A stretch of 29,004 nt of DNA from NCBI GenBank assembly GCA_036004405.1, contig DASYRM010000234.1, positions 1 through 29,004 of the forward strand, read 5' to 3'. The notes under the pieces are model-generated. The model saw only the letters and a program-made list of their open reading frames with translations, did not search any database and was not told where the DNA came from. The stretch comes from DASYRM01 sp036004405 (GTDB taxonomy: Bacteria > Acidobacteriota > Vicinamibacteria > Vicinamibacterales > UBA2999). Position 1 is the first letter of the stretch. The number at the start of each line of letters is the position of its first letter. This document shows positions 1 to 6,473 of this stretch, piece after piece. The position numbers and the translations under genes were made by a program.

Positions 1-82
1 CGACGACGGCGGCTCCCCAGGACACGTTGTACACGGCAGCGGCATAGAACCACCCACGGTACATTCGCAGGCGGTCCGTCAT
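1..82 (-). CDS. Membrane protein, N-terminus only (cut by window edge)
   Basis: Only the first 27 codons are visible, starting MTDRLRMYRGWFYAAAVYN. A short basic N-terminus is followed by an aromatic, hydrophobic stretch that looks like the start of a first membrane helix. The ATG at 82-80 overlaps the TGA (81-79) of the upstream gene in an ATGA arrangement, so translation is probably coupled. It is the third gene of a minus-strand operon with the DUF4166 gene and a four-helix membrane protein. I do not recognise the family from so short a piece and assign no function. Confidence 0.6.
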   Translation of the reverse strand, partial: MTDRLRMYRGWFYAAAVYNVSWGAAVV

Positions 83-576
83 GGGCGGGCAGGACGAACG
101 CTGGCGATCGCGTCACGGACACCGGAGAGCAGCACACCCACTGCGAGCGCCGCCAGCACCCAGGCGGGAAACCCGTGGTAGCTGCTGCCGAACCGCGTAG
201 GCTTGATGCTCCAACGCAGGATCTCGGGAACGAGGAACGCGAGAAACGCCCCGTACACGATCCCCATCACCGCGTGCATGGCGCGCTCACCGGCCGGCAG
301 CCGGCGGACGCGGTCCTCTTCGACGAAGTCCCAGATCGTGATGCCGATCTCCGCCAGCAGCACCGCGCAGAGCACCCAGGCCAGCGAGCCGTTCCACGTC
401 AGAAAGCCGAGGCTGCCGATGATGACCGCGTATGCGAAGTCGCGCGCGGCGTGCAGGCGCAGCTCAGTGCTGGTTCCCTGTCTATGCGGGAGGCGCAGCC
501 GGTACTCGTGGTAGTACAGCGTATCGAAGGCGCCGAGCAGCGCCTGGACGAACAGCAGCCAGATCGCCGTGTTCAC
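79..576 (-). CDS. Conserved hypothetical multi-pass membrane protein
   Basis: 165 residues with four to five hydrophobic segments (about residues 4-20, 45-60, 63-82, 100-118 and 136-152). A notable motif near the first loop is DTLYYHEYRLRLP, followed by ELRLHAARDFAY before the second segment. The open frame runs much further upstream, but the useful start is the GTG at 576-574: it overlaps the TGA of the DUF4166 gene (575-573) as GTGA, and the residues upstream of it look like out-of-frame translation (rich in R, P and A). The next gene overlaps its stop codon as ATGA, giving a tight three-gene operon. Inner-membrane location is inferred from hydrophobicity. The function is unknown; I have no family name for it. 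Confidence 0.6.
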   Translation of the reverse strand: MNTAIWLLFVQALLGAFDTLYYHEYRLRLPHRQGTSTELRLHAARDFAYAVIIGSLGFLTWNGSLAWVLCAVLLAEIGITIWDFVEEDRVRRLPAGERAMHAVMGIVYGAFLAFLVPEILRWSIKPTRFGSSYHGFPAWVLAALAVGVLLSGVRDAIASVRPARP

Positions 577-1136
577 GCTGCCTGCAATGGCCGCATTCGT
601 CCCCCGTACGCGCAGACGAGATGGCCGTGCCAATCCACTCTGACGTCGACGTGCCAACCATCCAGCTCGGGCGACACGAGGGCCCGTATGCGCGGAGACA
701 GGGCATGCGGCAGGCGCAGGAACAAGAATCGCGTCGAGGCGTGCTCGTACAGCAGACAACCGTTCGCCGCCCGCAGCGAGAACACTATGCGGCCCTGTCC
801 GTGCTCTTCGACCAGGAAGCCGCGGTGAGCGTGCTGATGCGTCGAGAGAGGCGTCTGCCCGATCCGGCGCTCCCACCGCAGCGTGGGCGGCCCGCCGTTA
901 GTTCGCACCGGATCAACGGTCATGCTGAGCGCGACTGGCACCCGGCTTCCGGCGGCTGGCAACTTCATCAGCGCCACCAGGATCGGTGTGATGCGTTGAG
1001 TCCCGTGGACGACATCGAACGTGCCTTCAGCGGTGAGCGGCGCCTCGTGCGCCCGGCGGACGTTCGGGTGCAGTGTGGCCAACGCGTCGCCGAGGATCGC
1101 CTGATAGGGAGACATGGGCCAGCGGAACCGGGCCAT
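573..1136 (-). CDS. DUF4166 domain-containing protein
   Basis: 187 residues matching the DUF4166 pattern from memory of the family. It has an N-terminal MSPYQAILGDALATLHPNVR segment, a central W-E-R-R-I-G...STHQHA region, a G-R-I-V-F-S-L beta strand, then LPHALSPRIRALVSPE and a closing DWHGHLVCAYGGRMRP. The family has no established function and is usually predicted to be soluble. Two starts are possible: ATG at 1136 (MARFRWPM...) and ATG at 1115 (MSPYQ...). The second is closer to where family members usually begin, and neither has a clear Shine-Dalgarno. It leads the coupled operon with two membrane proteins, so a role at or near the membrane is a guess from context only. Confidence 0.72.
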   Translation of the reverse strand: MARFRWPMSPYQAILGDALATLHPNVRRAHEAPLTAEGTFDVVHGTQRITPILVALMKLPAAGSRVPVALSMTVDPVRTNGGPPTLRWERRIGQTPLSTHQHAHRGFLVEEHGQGRIVFSLRAANGCLLYEHASTRFLFLRLPHALSPRIRALVSPELDGWHVDVRVDWHGHLVCAYGGRMRPLQAA

Positions 1137-1170
1137 CTGATCTTGTCAGAAAACCAGCGAGTGAGAGTCC

Positions 1171-1207
1171 CTTGCGGCGCGCCGCAAGATATGTCATATT
1201 TGACATA
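1171..1207 (+). promoter_or_regulatory. Two adjacent palindromes, probable operator/promoter of the HigBA-type pair
   Basis: The first palindrome is perfect: CTTGCGGCG followed directly by CGCCGCAAG (1171-1188). The second starts two bases later: TATGTCA and TGACATA (1190-1196 and 1201-1207) separated by TATT. Both lie just before the first possible toxin start at 1214. A weak promoter fits inside them: TTGCGG at 1172-1177, 17-bp spacer, CATATT at 1195-1200. Type II antitoxins of the Xre class usually autorepress through such repeats, so operator function is inferred. The divergent DUF4166 gene starts at 1136, so its promoter may share the region. Confidence 0.5.
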
Positions 1208-1250
1208 ACGGCGATGGCCAAGGATCCGGACAAGCCGCTCGTCTGGCTCC

Positions 1251-1568
1251 ATGGCGAAAGTCAAGACACCGCCTTTCACTGCTGAGGCCCGTGTCGAAGC
1301 AGGGTTTCGGTTGCGACGGCTCCAGCGCAGGGAAGTGCTTGGGCTGCCTTACTCCCGACCGATGCCAACAATTGGCGGCCAGTGCCACGAGTTGCGGATC
1401 AACGACCGAACACACACGTGGCGGATCGTCTATTTCGTGGCACCGGACGCCGTCGTGATCCTCGACGTGTTCAGCAAGAAGACGGAGACGATGCCCAAGA
1501 CGGTCGTTAATACGTGTCGCCAGCGGCTGGCATCGTACCGGCGGGTGGCCGCGGAGAAGAACCGATGA
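1251..1568 (+). CDS. HigB/RelE-like toxin (phage Gp49-like family), N-terminus frameshifted
   Basis: 105 residues of a Gp49-like/HigB toxin, an mRNA interferase fold. The family pattern is clear: PPFTAEARVEAGFRLRRLQ, LGLPYSRPMPTIG, CHELRINDRTHTWRIVYF and VVILDVFSKKTETMPK. The usual N-terminus is present in another frame: an ATG at 1214 encodes MAKDPDKPLVWLHGE, and removing one A from the AAA run at 1257-1259 joins it in frame to VKTPPF. As sequenced, translation would have to use the internal ATG at 1251, giving a protein missing about 14 residues. Its stop overlaps the antitoxin start as ATGA (1565-1568). Toxin-first order is typical of HigBA. Whether the indel is real or an assembly error cannot be told from here. 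Confidence 0.72.
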   Translation: MAKVKTPPFTAEARVEAGFRLRRLQRREVLGLPYSRPMPTIGGQCHELRINDRTHTWRIVYFVAPDAVVILDVFSKKTETMPKTVVNTCRQRLASYRRVAAEKNR

Positions 1569-1897
1569 AAACAACAAAGCGGACACGGTTGGAGCGGGCC
1601 GGGTGGCAAGTCGGCACCGCCGCAGAGTTTCTCGGGCTGACCCCAGAGGAACAGCTGTTCGTCGAATTGAAGCTTGCCCTGGCGGGCGGGGTCCGGCAGC
1701 TTCGCGAGCGTCGGGGTCTGACGCAAGGCGACTTGGCCAAGCGCCTCGGATCGAGTCAGTCGCGGATTGCCAAGATGGAGGCTGCCGACGCATCCGTCAG
1801 CCTTGACTTGCTCATGCGTTCGCTCCTCAGCATAGGCGCCACTGCAAACGACATCGTGAAGTTGATAAAAAAGGCGGAGGCTGGACGAGCGGCCTAA
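1565..1897 (+). CDS. HigA-like antitoxin, Xre-family HTH regulator
   Basis: 110 residues with a Cro/C1-type helix-turn-helix at about residues 42-90: LRERRGLTQGDLAKRLGSSQ, then SRIAKMEAADASVSLDLLMR. The N-terminus includes FLGLTPEEQLFVELKLAL, common in antitoxins paired with Gp49-like toxins. The ATG at 1565 overlaps the toxin stop by four bases, so translation is coupled. A longer in-frame start exists at 1514, but it lies inside the toxin and adds an unlikely GP-rich tail. The protein should bind and neutralise the toxin and repress the operon, probably at the palindromes at 1171-1207. Family role is established for HigA; this instance is inferred. Confidence 0.82.
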   Translation: MKTTKRTRLERAGWQVGTAAEFLGLTPEEQLFVELKLALAGGVRQLRERRGLTQGDLAKRLGSSQSRIAKMEAADASVSLDLLMRSLLSIGATANDIVKLIKKAEAGRAA

Positions 1898-1910
1898 CGC
1901 CTGGCCGCTC
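1887..1910 (+). terminator. Hairpin over the antitoxin stop codon
   Basis: GAGCGGCC (1887-1894) and GGCCGCTC (1903-1910) form a perfect 8-bp stem with an 8-nt loop that contains the antitoxin TAA (1895-1897). No T-run follows, so intrinsic termination is doubtful. One arm overlaps the attC-like site described separately, so the symmetry may belong to that element instead. Confidence 0.35.
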
Positions 1911-1985
1911 AGGCGCGACGGCCACTGTGGTGGCAAGTCAGTTCCACTCTGCCTACCGCTTGTCGAGCAGCAGCGACGGTTAGCT
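1892..1985 (-). other. Candidate attC-like recombination site downstream of the PIN gene
   Basis: Read on the minus strand, the site opens with AGCTAAC (1985-1979) and closes with GTTAGGC (1898-1892), which fits the integron core consensus GTTRRRY exactly. Inside these, GCTGCTC and GAGCGGC can pair (six Watson-Crick and one wobble pair), separated from the end boxes by 7 and 5 nt, as L boxes are in attC sites. The opening box is the exact complement of GTTAGCT at 3374-3368, where the PIN segment begins. That is the relation expected between the first box of an attC and the start of its own cassette. No integrase is in the window, and a 7-mer match can occur by chance. Confidence 0.33.
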
Positions 1986-2011
1986 CCCAACTTGGCCGTC
2001 GCAGAGGTCTG

Positions 2012-3286
2012 CTAGTTCGTACTGCCATCCCATGTCGTCTCCACATGACGATGGTCGTCAACCGTCGGATTCAGTAGCTTCCCCGTCGCCGTAACGGTAA
2101 CGCTCCAAGACGCCTCCAGCACCGTCTGACCGGATGCGACGAGAATATCTCTCGTCTCGGCAAACAATCCCGTGTTTGTGAGCTTCAACACGTAGTCACT
2201 CAACGGTCTCGCTTGAATAGACGCCGTCACAAGAGTCGTTGGGCTGCCCAGGCTTGAGATGGATGACGGAAGTGACCATCGTGGCGTTGCGGGCGTGAGG
2301 GTGATTGACGAGGGCGCTTGTGCGCTAGAGGGAAGAGAAGCTTCCGGCATCGCCTCCTGGCGATTCGCTTTCGCTTCGACGCGAATGGAAGTGACCCAGT
2401 GAACTCGTTGCGCCTTCTTGTGGCTGAAACGACTTGGGCCGATGAACCACGTTCCGTTCTTGCGGGAAGTGGCGCCATCAGGGAGCGCCTGCAACTCTTT
2501 CGCGTAGGCAGCCGTGAGACTCGGCTGCAGGCCCGACTCGTAATACAGAGTCGACTGATCGTCCTTTGTGAAGAACAAAGCCGTCGCAGCATCCCGAATC
2601 CTATTGATGAACTCTTCAGTGACGTCGCTCACGACAAGGTTGATGAAGTCCTTGAGCTCCTCCAGTGAGCGAAGGACTCGCACGTTCGCGGCCTGCGTGC
2701 GCGAACCCACGGCCGAAGCCAGGAGTTCGTCTCCGGTTACTAGCGCGATTCGGCAGGCTCCAGAGCTTCTCGGGGAAGTGTTGACGAGTTGAACAAAGGT
2801 CTCTACCACGATCGAATCTCTGAAGCCTTTTTCATGTTTTCCAGGCTCGAATGGTGCGATTCGATTGGCCGAGTCCGCGACCAGTCTGGCCCAATCGACT
2901 TGCGCATGATCGACTGTTAAGACGACTAGATTCAGCGATTCTATCTGCTTCGTGATTGCCGCATCGACACGGTCCTGAAGAATCTCCGGGGTGATCGCCA
3001 AGCCGTGCCCGAGAAGCCGTTCCAGTTTGACCGTCGCTGGCAACAACTCCTTAGCGGCCTCAATCATTTGATAACGGCGTTCTAGTTTGACGATGTCGGG
3101 TAGGTACCAGGCGATTCTCACATCCGCGTGTCTCCGTGAATCGCCGATCAGCTTGGCAAGCTCGTGTTTCAATAGGTCGCTTGCTGATCCGGTGAATAGT
3201 TGGTTTGTGTCTAGCACTACCCGGACTTCGAGCGCCTTGCGACGCTTCTGCGCTGCGACTTGCTCCTTCCTCTTGCTCTCACTCAT
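2012..3286 (-). CDS. PIN-like nuclease, DUF4935/PIN_12 type, with long C-terminal extension
   Basis: 424 residues. The first about 230 look like a PIN_12 (DUF4935) domain: VRVVLDTNQLFTG (first catalytic Asp), WYLPDIVKLERR (conserved Glu), EKGFRDSIVVETF (Asp) and LVTGDELLASAV (Asp). PIN domains are Mg/Mn-dependent RNases or DNases. Residues 230-424 form a separate region with FFTKDDQSTLYYES and a Ser/Pro-rich linker near 330-350, then a beta-rich tail that I do not recognise and that may be a sensor or targeting domain. The start at 3286 has an AAGG about 10 nt upstream. The gene lies downstream of, and on the same strand as, the Abi-alpha gene, in a less GC-rich pocket (2881-2940 is 30/60 G+C). 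A defence role is inferred from context. Confidence 0.75.
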   Translation of the reverse strand: MSESKRKEQVAAQKRRKALEVRVVLDTNQLFTGSASDLLKHELAKLIGDSRRHADVRIAWYLPDIVKLERRYQMIEAAKELLPATVKLERLLGHGLAITPEILQDRVDAAITKQIESLNLVVLTVDHAQVDWARLVADSANRIAPFEPGKHEKGFRDSIVVETFVQLVNTSPRSSGACRIALVTGDELLASAVGSRTQAANVRVLRSLEELKDFINLVVSDVTEEFINRIRDAATALFFTKDDQSTLYYESGLQPSLTAAYAKELQALPDGATSRKNGTWFIGPSRFSHKKAQRVHWVTSIRVEAKANRQEAMPEASLPSSAQAPSSITLTPATPRWSLPSSISSLGSPTTLVTASIQARPLSDYVLKLTNTGLFAETRDILVASGQTVLEASWSVTVTATGKLLNPTVDDHRHVETTWDGSTN

Positions 3287-3367
3287 TGTTGGGAAACCTT
3301 CTCGATCTAAGCGTTGTCAGCCTAGCGTGTTGACGCTCAGGGGCGAGCGGCGCTCGCGCTCGCTTCG

Positions 3368-3374
3368 AGCTAAC
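3368..3374 (-). other. Candidate integron-type core site at the start of the PIN segment
   Basis: GTTAGCT on the minus strand, one base off the GTTRRRY core consensus. It is the exact complement of the AGCTAAC box that opens the attC-like site at 1985-1979. It sits between the Abi-alpha stop and the PIN start, where a cassette boundary would fall. Too short to be convincing alone. Confidence 0.25.
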
Positions 3375-3378
3375 TAAT

Positions 3379-3425
3379 GTCAGCGGTGCCGCTCGTCGGC
3401 TGGAGCGGCATATCAGGCCGCTGAC
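3379..3425 (-). terminator. Bulged 16-bp hairpin at the end of the Abi-alpha gene
   Basis: On the plus strand GTCAGCGG (3379-3386) pairs with CCGCTGAC (3418-3425), and TGCCGCTC (3387-3394) pairs with GAGCGGCA (3403-3410). This gives 16 perfect pairs with one 7-nt bulge (3411-3417) and an 8-nt loop. The Abi-alpha stop codon (3415-3413) lies in the bulge. There is no T-tract. It may be a terminator, an mRNA-end structure, or a variant attC stem, since a core-like GTTAGCT follows four bases after it on the minus strand. Confidence 0.5.
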
Positions 3426-3781
3426 CCAGCGTCTCTCGTCTCAAGGACTCCGGCCGCCTTCGCGAACTCAAGACCAAACGTCGTTGCCTGCAGCAGGCCC
3501 ATTTGGCACGAGACCTTGACCTCTTCTGTCTCGTGGGACTGCCGTAGGCGTTGTAGTTCGGGGCGCGCCTCTACCCATTCGTAGGCATCTTCAGCCGATA
3601 GTCGCTTATCGTACTCGGCCAGGACGAGGCCCAACCGAACCCAATTGTCTACGAAGGGCGGGAGCCGAGGATTCTCCGTCGGAATGTCACGCCGATGAAA
3701 CGGCAAGAGGTGGCCGATACAGAACCCGGAAGCCGCCGCCAGCCACAGCCACGCGCACTTCCGCAGCAGCGATGGTGCCAC
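3413..3781 (-). pseudogene. C-terminal part of the Abi-alpha protein in a shifted frame
   Basis: This frame ends with PPFVDNWVRLGLVLAEYDKRL, then SAEDAYEWVEARPELQRLR and a final LLQATTFGLEFAKAAGV. That is the usual C-terminal half of Abi-alpha (DUF4393) proteins, where a VDNWVRLGL motif and a closing T-x-FG-x-x-F are conserved. It belongs to the gene whose N-terminal half lies at 4250-3687 in another frame. A single-base change near GGCC at 3712-3715 would join FRVLYR to HLLPFHRRD. The open frame does contain an ATG at 3781, but the residues from there to about 3720 are the out-of-frame reading of the upstream half, so it is not a separate gene. It is a real lesion or an assembly error. Confidence 0.6.
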
Positions 3782-4250
3782 GCTCCCGCAGAACCGTTCG
3801 CAGAAGGGATGCCTCTTCGGCGGTCAGCTGTCGGATAATTTCGACGAACGTTGGATGCACTCCGGCGGCGACGCGCGCGTCCATCGCGGTTGCCAAGAGA
3901 TTCAAATACAAGTTCTTGAGGTCGGGCTCTTCATGTGAGAACGCGAGACCCTGCAACGCCGGACCAGCAACAGACGCCTTCGGTTCGATCAAATCATCAG
4001 CTGGAATTTCTGCCACTTTGGTCGTCAACTCTTTCTCGAAGCGCTCCGAGAAGTAGTTGCGAGCTTTATCGAACGCAACATTGACAGCAGCCAGCGGCAA
4101 AAGAGCGTTGTTGATCGCTTTAGTGATAGTCAGTGCCGTCTTGCCAAGCTCACCGCCTGCAGCTCTTACTTCTGGACTTTCACCGGCGAGCTTTATCACC
4201 TCTCCTACGACACTGATCGTGCCTTGCGCCGCTTTGATCGGGTCAGTCAC
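3687..4250 (-). CDS. Abi-alpha family (DUF4393) protein, N-terminal part before a frameshift
   Basis: Abi-alpha/DUF4393 proteins are annotated as abortive-infection-type proteins; their mechanism is not established. The match is in the central block: LGKTALTITKAINNALLPLA, then AFDKARNYFSERFEKEL, then IIEP-like LIEPKASVAGPALQGLAF and LYLNLLATAMD, HPTFVEIIRQLTAEEASLL. The GTG at 4250-4248 is preferred over the ATG at 4283 because GGAG lies seven bases before it (4259-4256). The frame stops at 3687, just after a region where the family continues in the frame of 3781-3413. The full product would be about 278 residues. It precedes the PIN gene on the same strand and shares its lower G+C (4081-4140 is 31/60). 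Joint action with the PIN nuclease is inference. Confidence 0.7.
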   Translation of the reverse strand: MTDPIKAAQGTISVVGEVIKLAGESPEVRAAGGELGKTALTITKAINNALLPLAAVNVAFDKARNYFSERFEKELTTKVAEIPADDLIEPKASVAGPALQGLAFSHEEPDLKNLYLNLLATAMDARVAAGVHPTFVEIIRQLTAEEASLLRTVLRERGTIAAAEVRVAVAGGGFRVLYRPPLAVSSA

Positions 4251-4277
4251 AACAGCTCCATCGTCACATCGATGTCG

Positions 4278-4284
4278 GCCCAAC
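4278..4284 (-). other. Candidate core site upstream of the Abi-alpha gene
   Basis: GTTGGGC on the minus strand, an exact match to GTTRRRY, 27 bases before the Abi-alpha GTG. It would mark the left end of an Abi-alpha cassette. Just upstream on the minus strand lies a small perfect stem, TAGCCG and CGGCTA, separated by GT (4301-4314). A GTTRRRY match is expected about once per kilobase per strand by chance. Confidence 0.2.
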
Positions 4285-4427
4285 TACTATTCAGCTGCGA
4301 CTAGCCGACCGGCTATTGTCTCAAACGCCCAGCCACTCTCTCACAAGAACGCTCGTCAATTGCATTTCGGACGAGAGTATGTGCTCCGGAAACGGAAGTC
4401 GCGGCAGGAGTCCAACTTTACTGCGCT

Positions 4428-4453
4428 GAGCCCCGAGCCCCGAGCCTTGAGCC
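4428..4453. repeat. Heptamer tandem repeat downstream of the sulfatase gene
   Basis: GAGCCCC, GAGCCCC, GAGCCTT and a partial GAGCC in direct succession, ending eight bases before the sulfatase stop codon. It is one of several short intergenic tandem repeats in the window. The rest of the gap 4285-4461 holds no gene that I can support. Confidence 0.7.
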
Positions 4454-4461
4454 GGCGGTTG

Positions 4462-6390
4462 CTACGTCTTGCCGTCGGCGCGCACGTACTGCCGCCGGTT
4501 CGCTTCCGCCCAGGCGGCGAGGCGCTGGCGAAGACGCGTGCAGCGGGCGCGCTCGGTGGGCGCGACGTTGCGCTGCTCGGTGGGGTCGAGGTCCAGGCGA
4601 TACAGCTCCTCGGTGCCCTCGCGCAGGTCGTAGATGTACTTCCACGCCCCCTCGCGCACCCCGAGCCGGAAGTGATCCTCGGCGACGTAGAAGTAGGCGC
4701 GCGGCGCCCGTGAGGTGTCGAGCAGGCTGCGGCCCAGCCAGTCGGGTGCCGGCGGCAGGCCAGCCACATCCGCAATCGTCGGCGCCAGATCGACGTGGCT
4801 GCCGATCACGCCCTGGCGCACCGCGGTCCGGAAGCGCGGCGGGAACCACAGCATCAGCGGCACGTTGACGTCTTCTTCGTAGATGGTCCGGCCCTGGGCG
4901 TAGCTGTCGTGCGGGTAGCCGAAGGCCTGCCCGTGGTCCCCGGTGATCACGATCAGCGTGTTGTCGGCCAGCCCGCCCTCGCGCACGGCGGTGAAGAGCC
5001 GCGCCAGCTGCGCGTCGGTTTCGTGCAGGACGTTCAGATAGCGATCGACATCGTACTGATAGGGCACCGGCTCGCGCAGCAGGCTCAATTGGGCCGTGCC
5101 TGGCGACGGTTCGTACGGATGGTGTGTCTGCTGGCTCCACGCCATCATGAAGAAGGGACGATCGTGCGGCTCGTGAACGAGCTGCACCATGTCGTCCACC
5201 ATGCAGCGGTCTTCCACGCCCCAGGACGACACCGGCTCACCGCACGTCAGGTCGTGAAAATCGTGGACGCGCTCGAAGCCGCGTGTGGCGATGAAGCTGT
5301 CCCATCCAGCCCAGCTCAGGTCGCTCGACGTGACGAACGACGTGCGATAGCCGCGATCGCGGAACGTCGAGGCGAGCGAGGTCCCCGCCAGCTCGGGATA
5401 CTCCTCGGTCACATCCTGGAAATCGAGCTTGGGATACGTCGAGAGCAGGATGGCGGCGAGCGAGTTCGAGCTGCGTCCGATGTGCGCGTAGAAGTTGTCG
5501 TAGACGAGCGCGTGCCCGGCTTCTGCGGTGAGCGTGGGCGTCGTCTGGTAGCGCGCGTTGCCGAGGCTGGTCCATCGCGCCGCGACGGACTCGAGCACGA
5601 CCAGGATTACGTTCGGCGGCGCCTGCGGCTTCGCGAGACTGCGGCCGGCGCGTGTCAACAGTCGCGCGGGGCGCACGCGATCGGTCGCGGCGCTCAGTAC
5701 CGGCGGCGCGAAATCACCAAGGTCGCCGTCGGTGAACCCGTCGCCAAGCGTGACCGTCTCGTCGCTGACCGCGGAGCGAAGGACCGACGACGCCAGCACC
5801 CAGTGGGCGTTCTCGGCGATGCGCCGATCCTGCCGCGTCGTCCACTCGCGCGCGTAGGCGTATTGGCCGGTGAGGACCCACGCGAGCAGCAGCGCCAGCG
5901 AGACCGCGCGGCCGCGGATGGCCGACACGCGCGACGTCACCAGCCCTCGCGATGCCAGCGCCGCGGCCACATAGGCCGTCGGCAGGAGCACGAGCCCCGC
6001 GGCGACGCCGGGCGTCAGGTGCAGGGCTACCGACGAGCGCAGCATGCGCACGTCGCCGACCAGGGTCAGCAGCGGGTAGGTGAGGAAGCCGCCGAAGATG
6101 CCGAACATCACCACGCTGGCGACGGCATACAGCGCGGCCAGCGCCCCCGTCATCAGGTAGACGGCGACGATGAGTCGCGTGACGCGCGGGTGGCGGGCCA
6201 CACCGGCCAGCGCCGCCACGCCGGCGGCCCACAGCACCAGCGTGAACAGAACGTCGAGCGACGAGGTGGCGGTCAGCGCGCGCGCGTAGCGTGCCGCCGA
6301 GTCCCACGCCGCCGGTGGCCCCAGGTAGTAGGCCTTGACGGCGACCAGCGTGAGCGCGAGCAGCAGCGTGCCCCGGTGCAGGACGCCCAT
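4462..6390 (-). CDS. Membrane-anchored LtaS-like sulfatase/phosphotransferase family protein
   Basis: 642 residues. The N-terminal about 200 hold five membrane segments; the rest is an extracytoplasmic alkaline-phosphatase-superfamily (Sulfatase, PF00884) domain. Visible active-site elements are NVILVVLES (260-268; Glu267 as metal ligand), HIGRSSNS (303-310) and ITGDHGQ with Asp485-His486. The nucleophile position is Ser/Thr-like (GRSSNS aligns with the GKTS of lipoteichoic acid synthase), and there is no C/S-x-P-x-R sulfatase signature. A phosphoglycerol- or phosphoethanolamine-type transferase or phosphatase is therefore likelier than a true sulfatase. ATG at 6390 starts just before the first helix; a -10-like TACAAT lies at 6441-6436, so a GTG at 6429 is an alternative start. 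The substrate is unknown. Confidence 0.8.
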   Translation of the reverse strand: MGVLHRGTLLLALTLVAVKAYYLGPPAAWDSAARYARALTATSSLDVLFTLVLWAAGVAALAGVARHPRVTRLIVAVYLMTGALAALYAVASVVMFGIFGGFLTYPLLTLVGDVRMLRSSVALHLTPGVAAGLVLLPTAYVAAALASRGLVTSRVSAIRGRAVSLALLLAWVLTGQYAYAREWTTRQDRRIAENAHWVLASSVLRSAVSDETVTLGDGFTDGDLGDFAPPVLSAATDRVRPARLLTRAGRSLAKPQAPPNVILVVLESVAARWTSLGNARYQTTPTLTAEAGHALVYDNFYAHIGRSSNSLAAILLSTYPKLDFQDVTEEYPELAGTSLASTFRDRGYRTSFVTSSDLSWAGWDSFIATRGFERVHDFHDLTCGEPVSSWGVEDRCMVDDMVQLVHEPHDRPFFMMAWSQQTHHPYEPSPGTAQLSLLREPVPYQYDVDRYLNVLHETDAQLARLFTAVREGGLADNTLIVITGDHGQAFGYPHDSYAQGRTIYEEDVNVPLMLWFPPRFRTAVRQGVIGSHVDLAPTIADVAGLPPAPDWLGRSLLDTSRAPRAYFYVAEDHFRLGVREGAWKYIYDLREGTEELYRLDLDPTEQRNVAPTERARCTRLRQRLAAWAEANRRQYVRADGKT

Positions 6391-6473
6391 CGCGTCGCCG
6401 GTGCGCGGCGCGACGTGTTGCGATGCCACAACCGTATTGTAACGAGTCGCAGCCCCTCCGCCCGGGCGTGGGC

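Noticed and set aside
1892..1985. attC-like site read on the plus strand as the end of a HigBA cassette
   Set aside because: No GTTAGGC (the start expected from its first box GCCTAAC) exists upstream of the toxin. The minus-strand reading, with the PIN segment, fits better.
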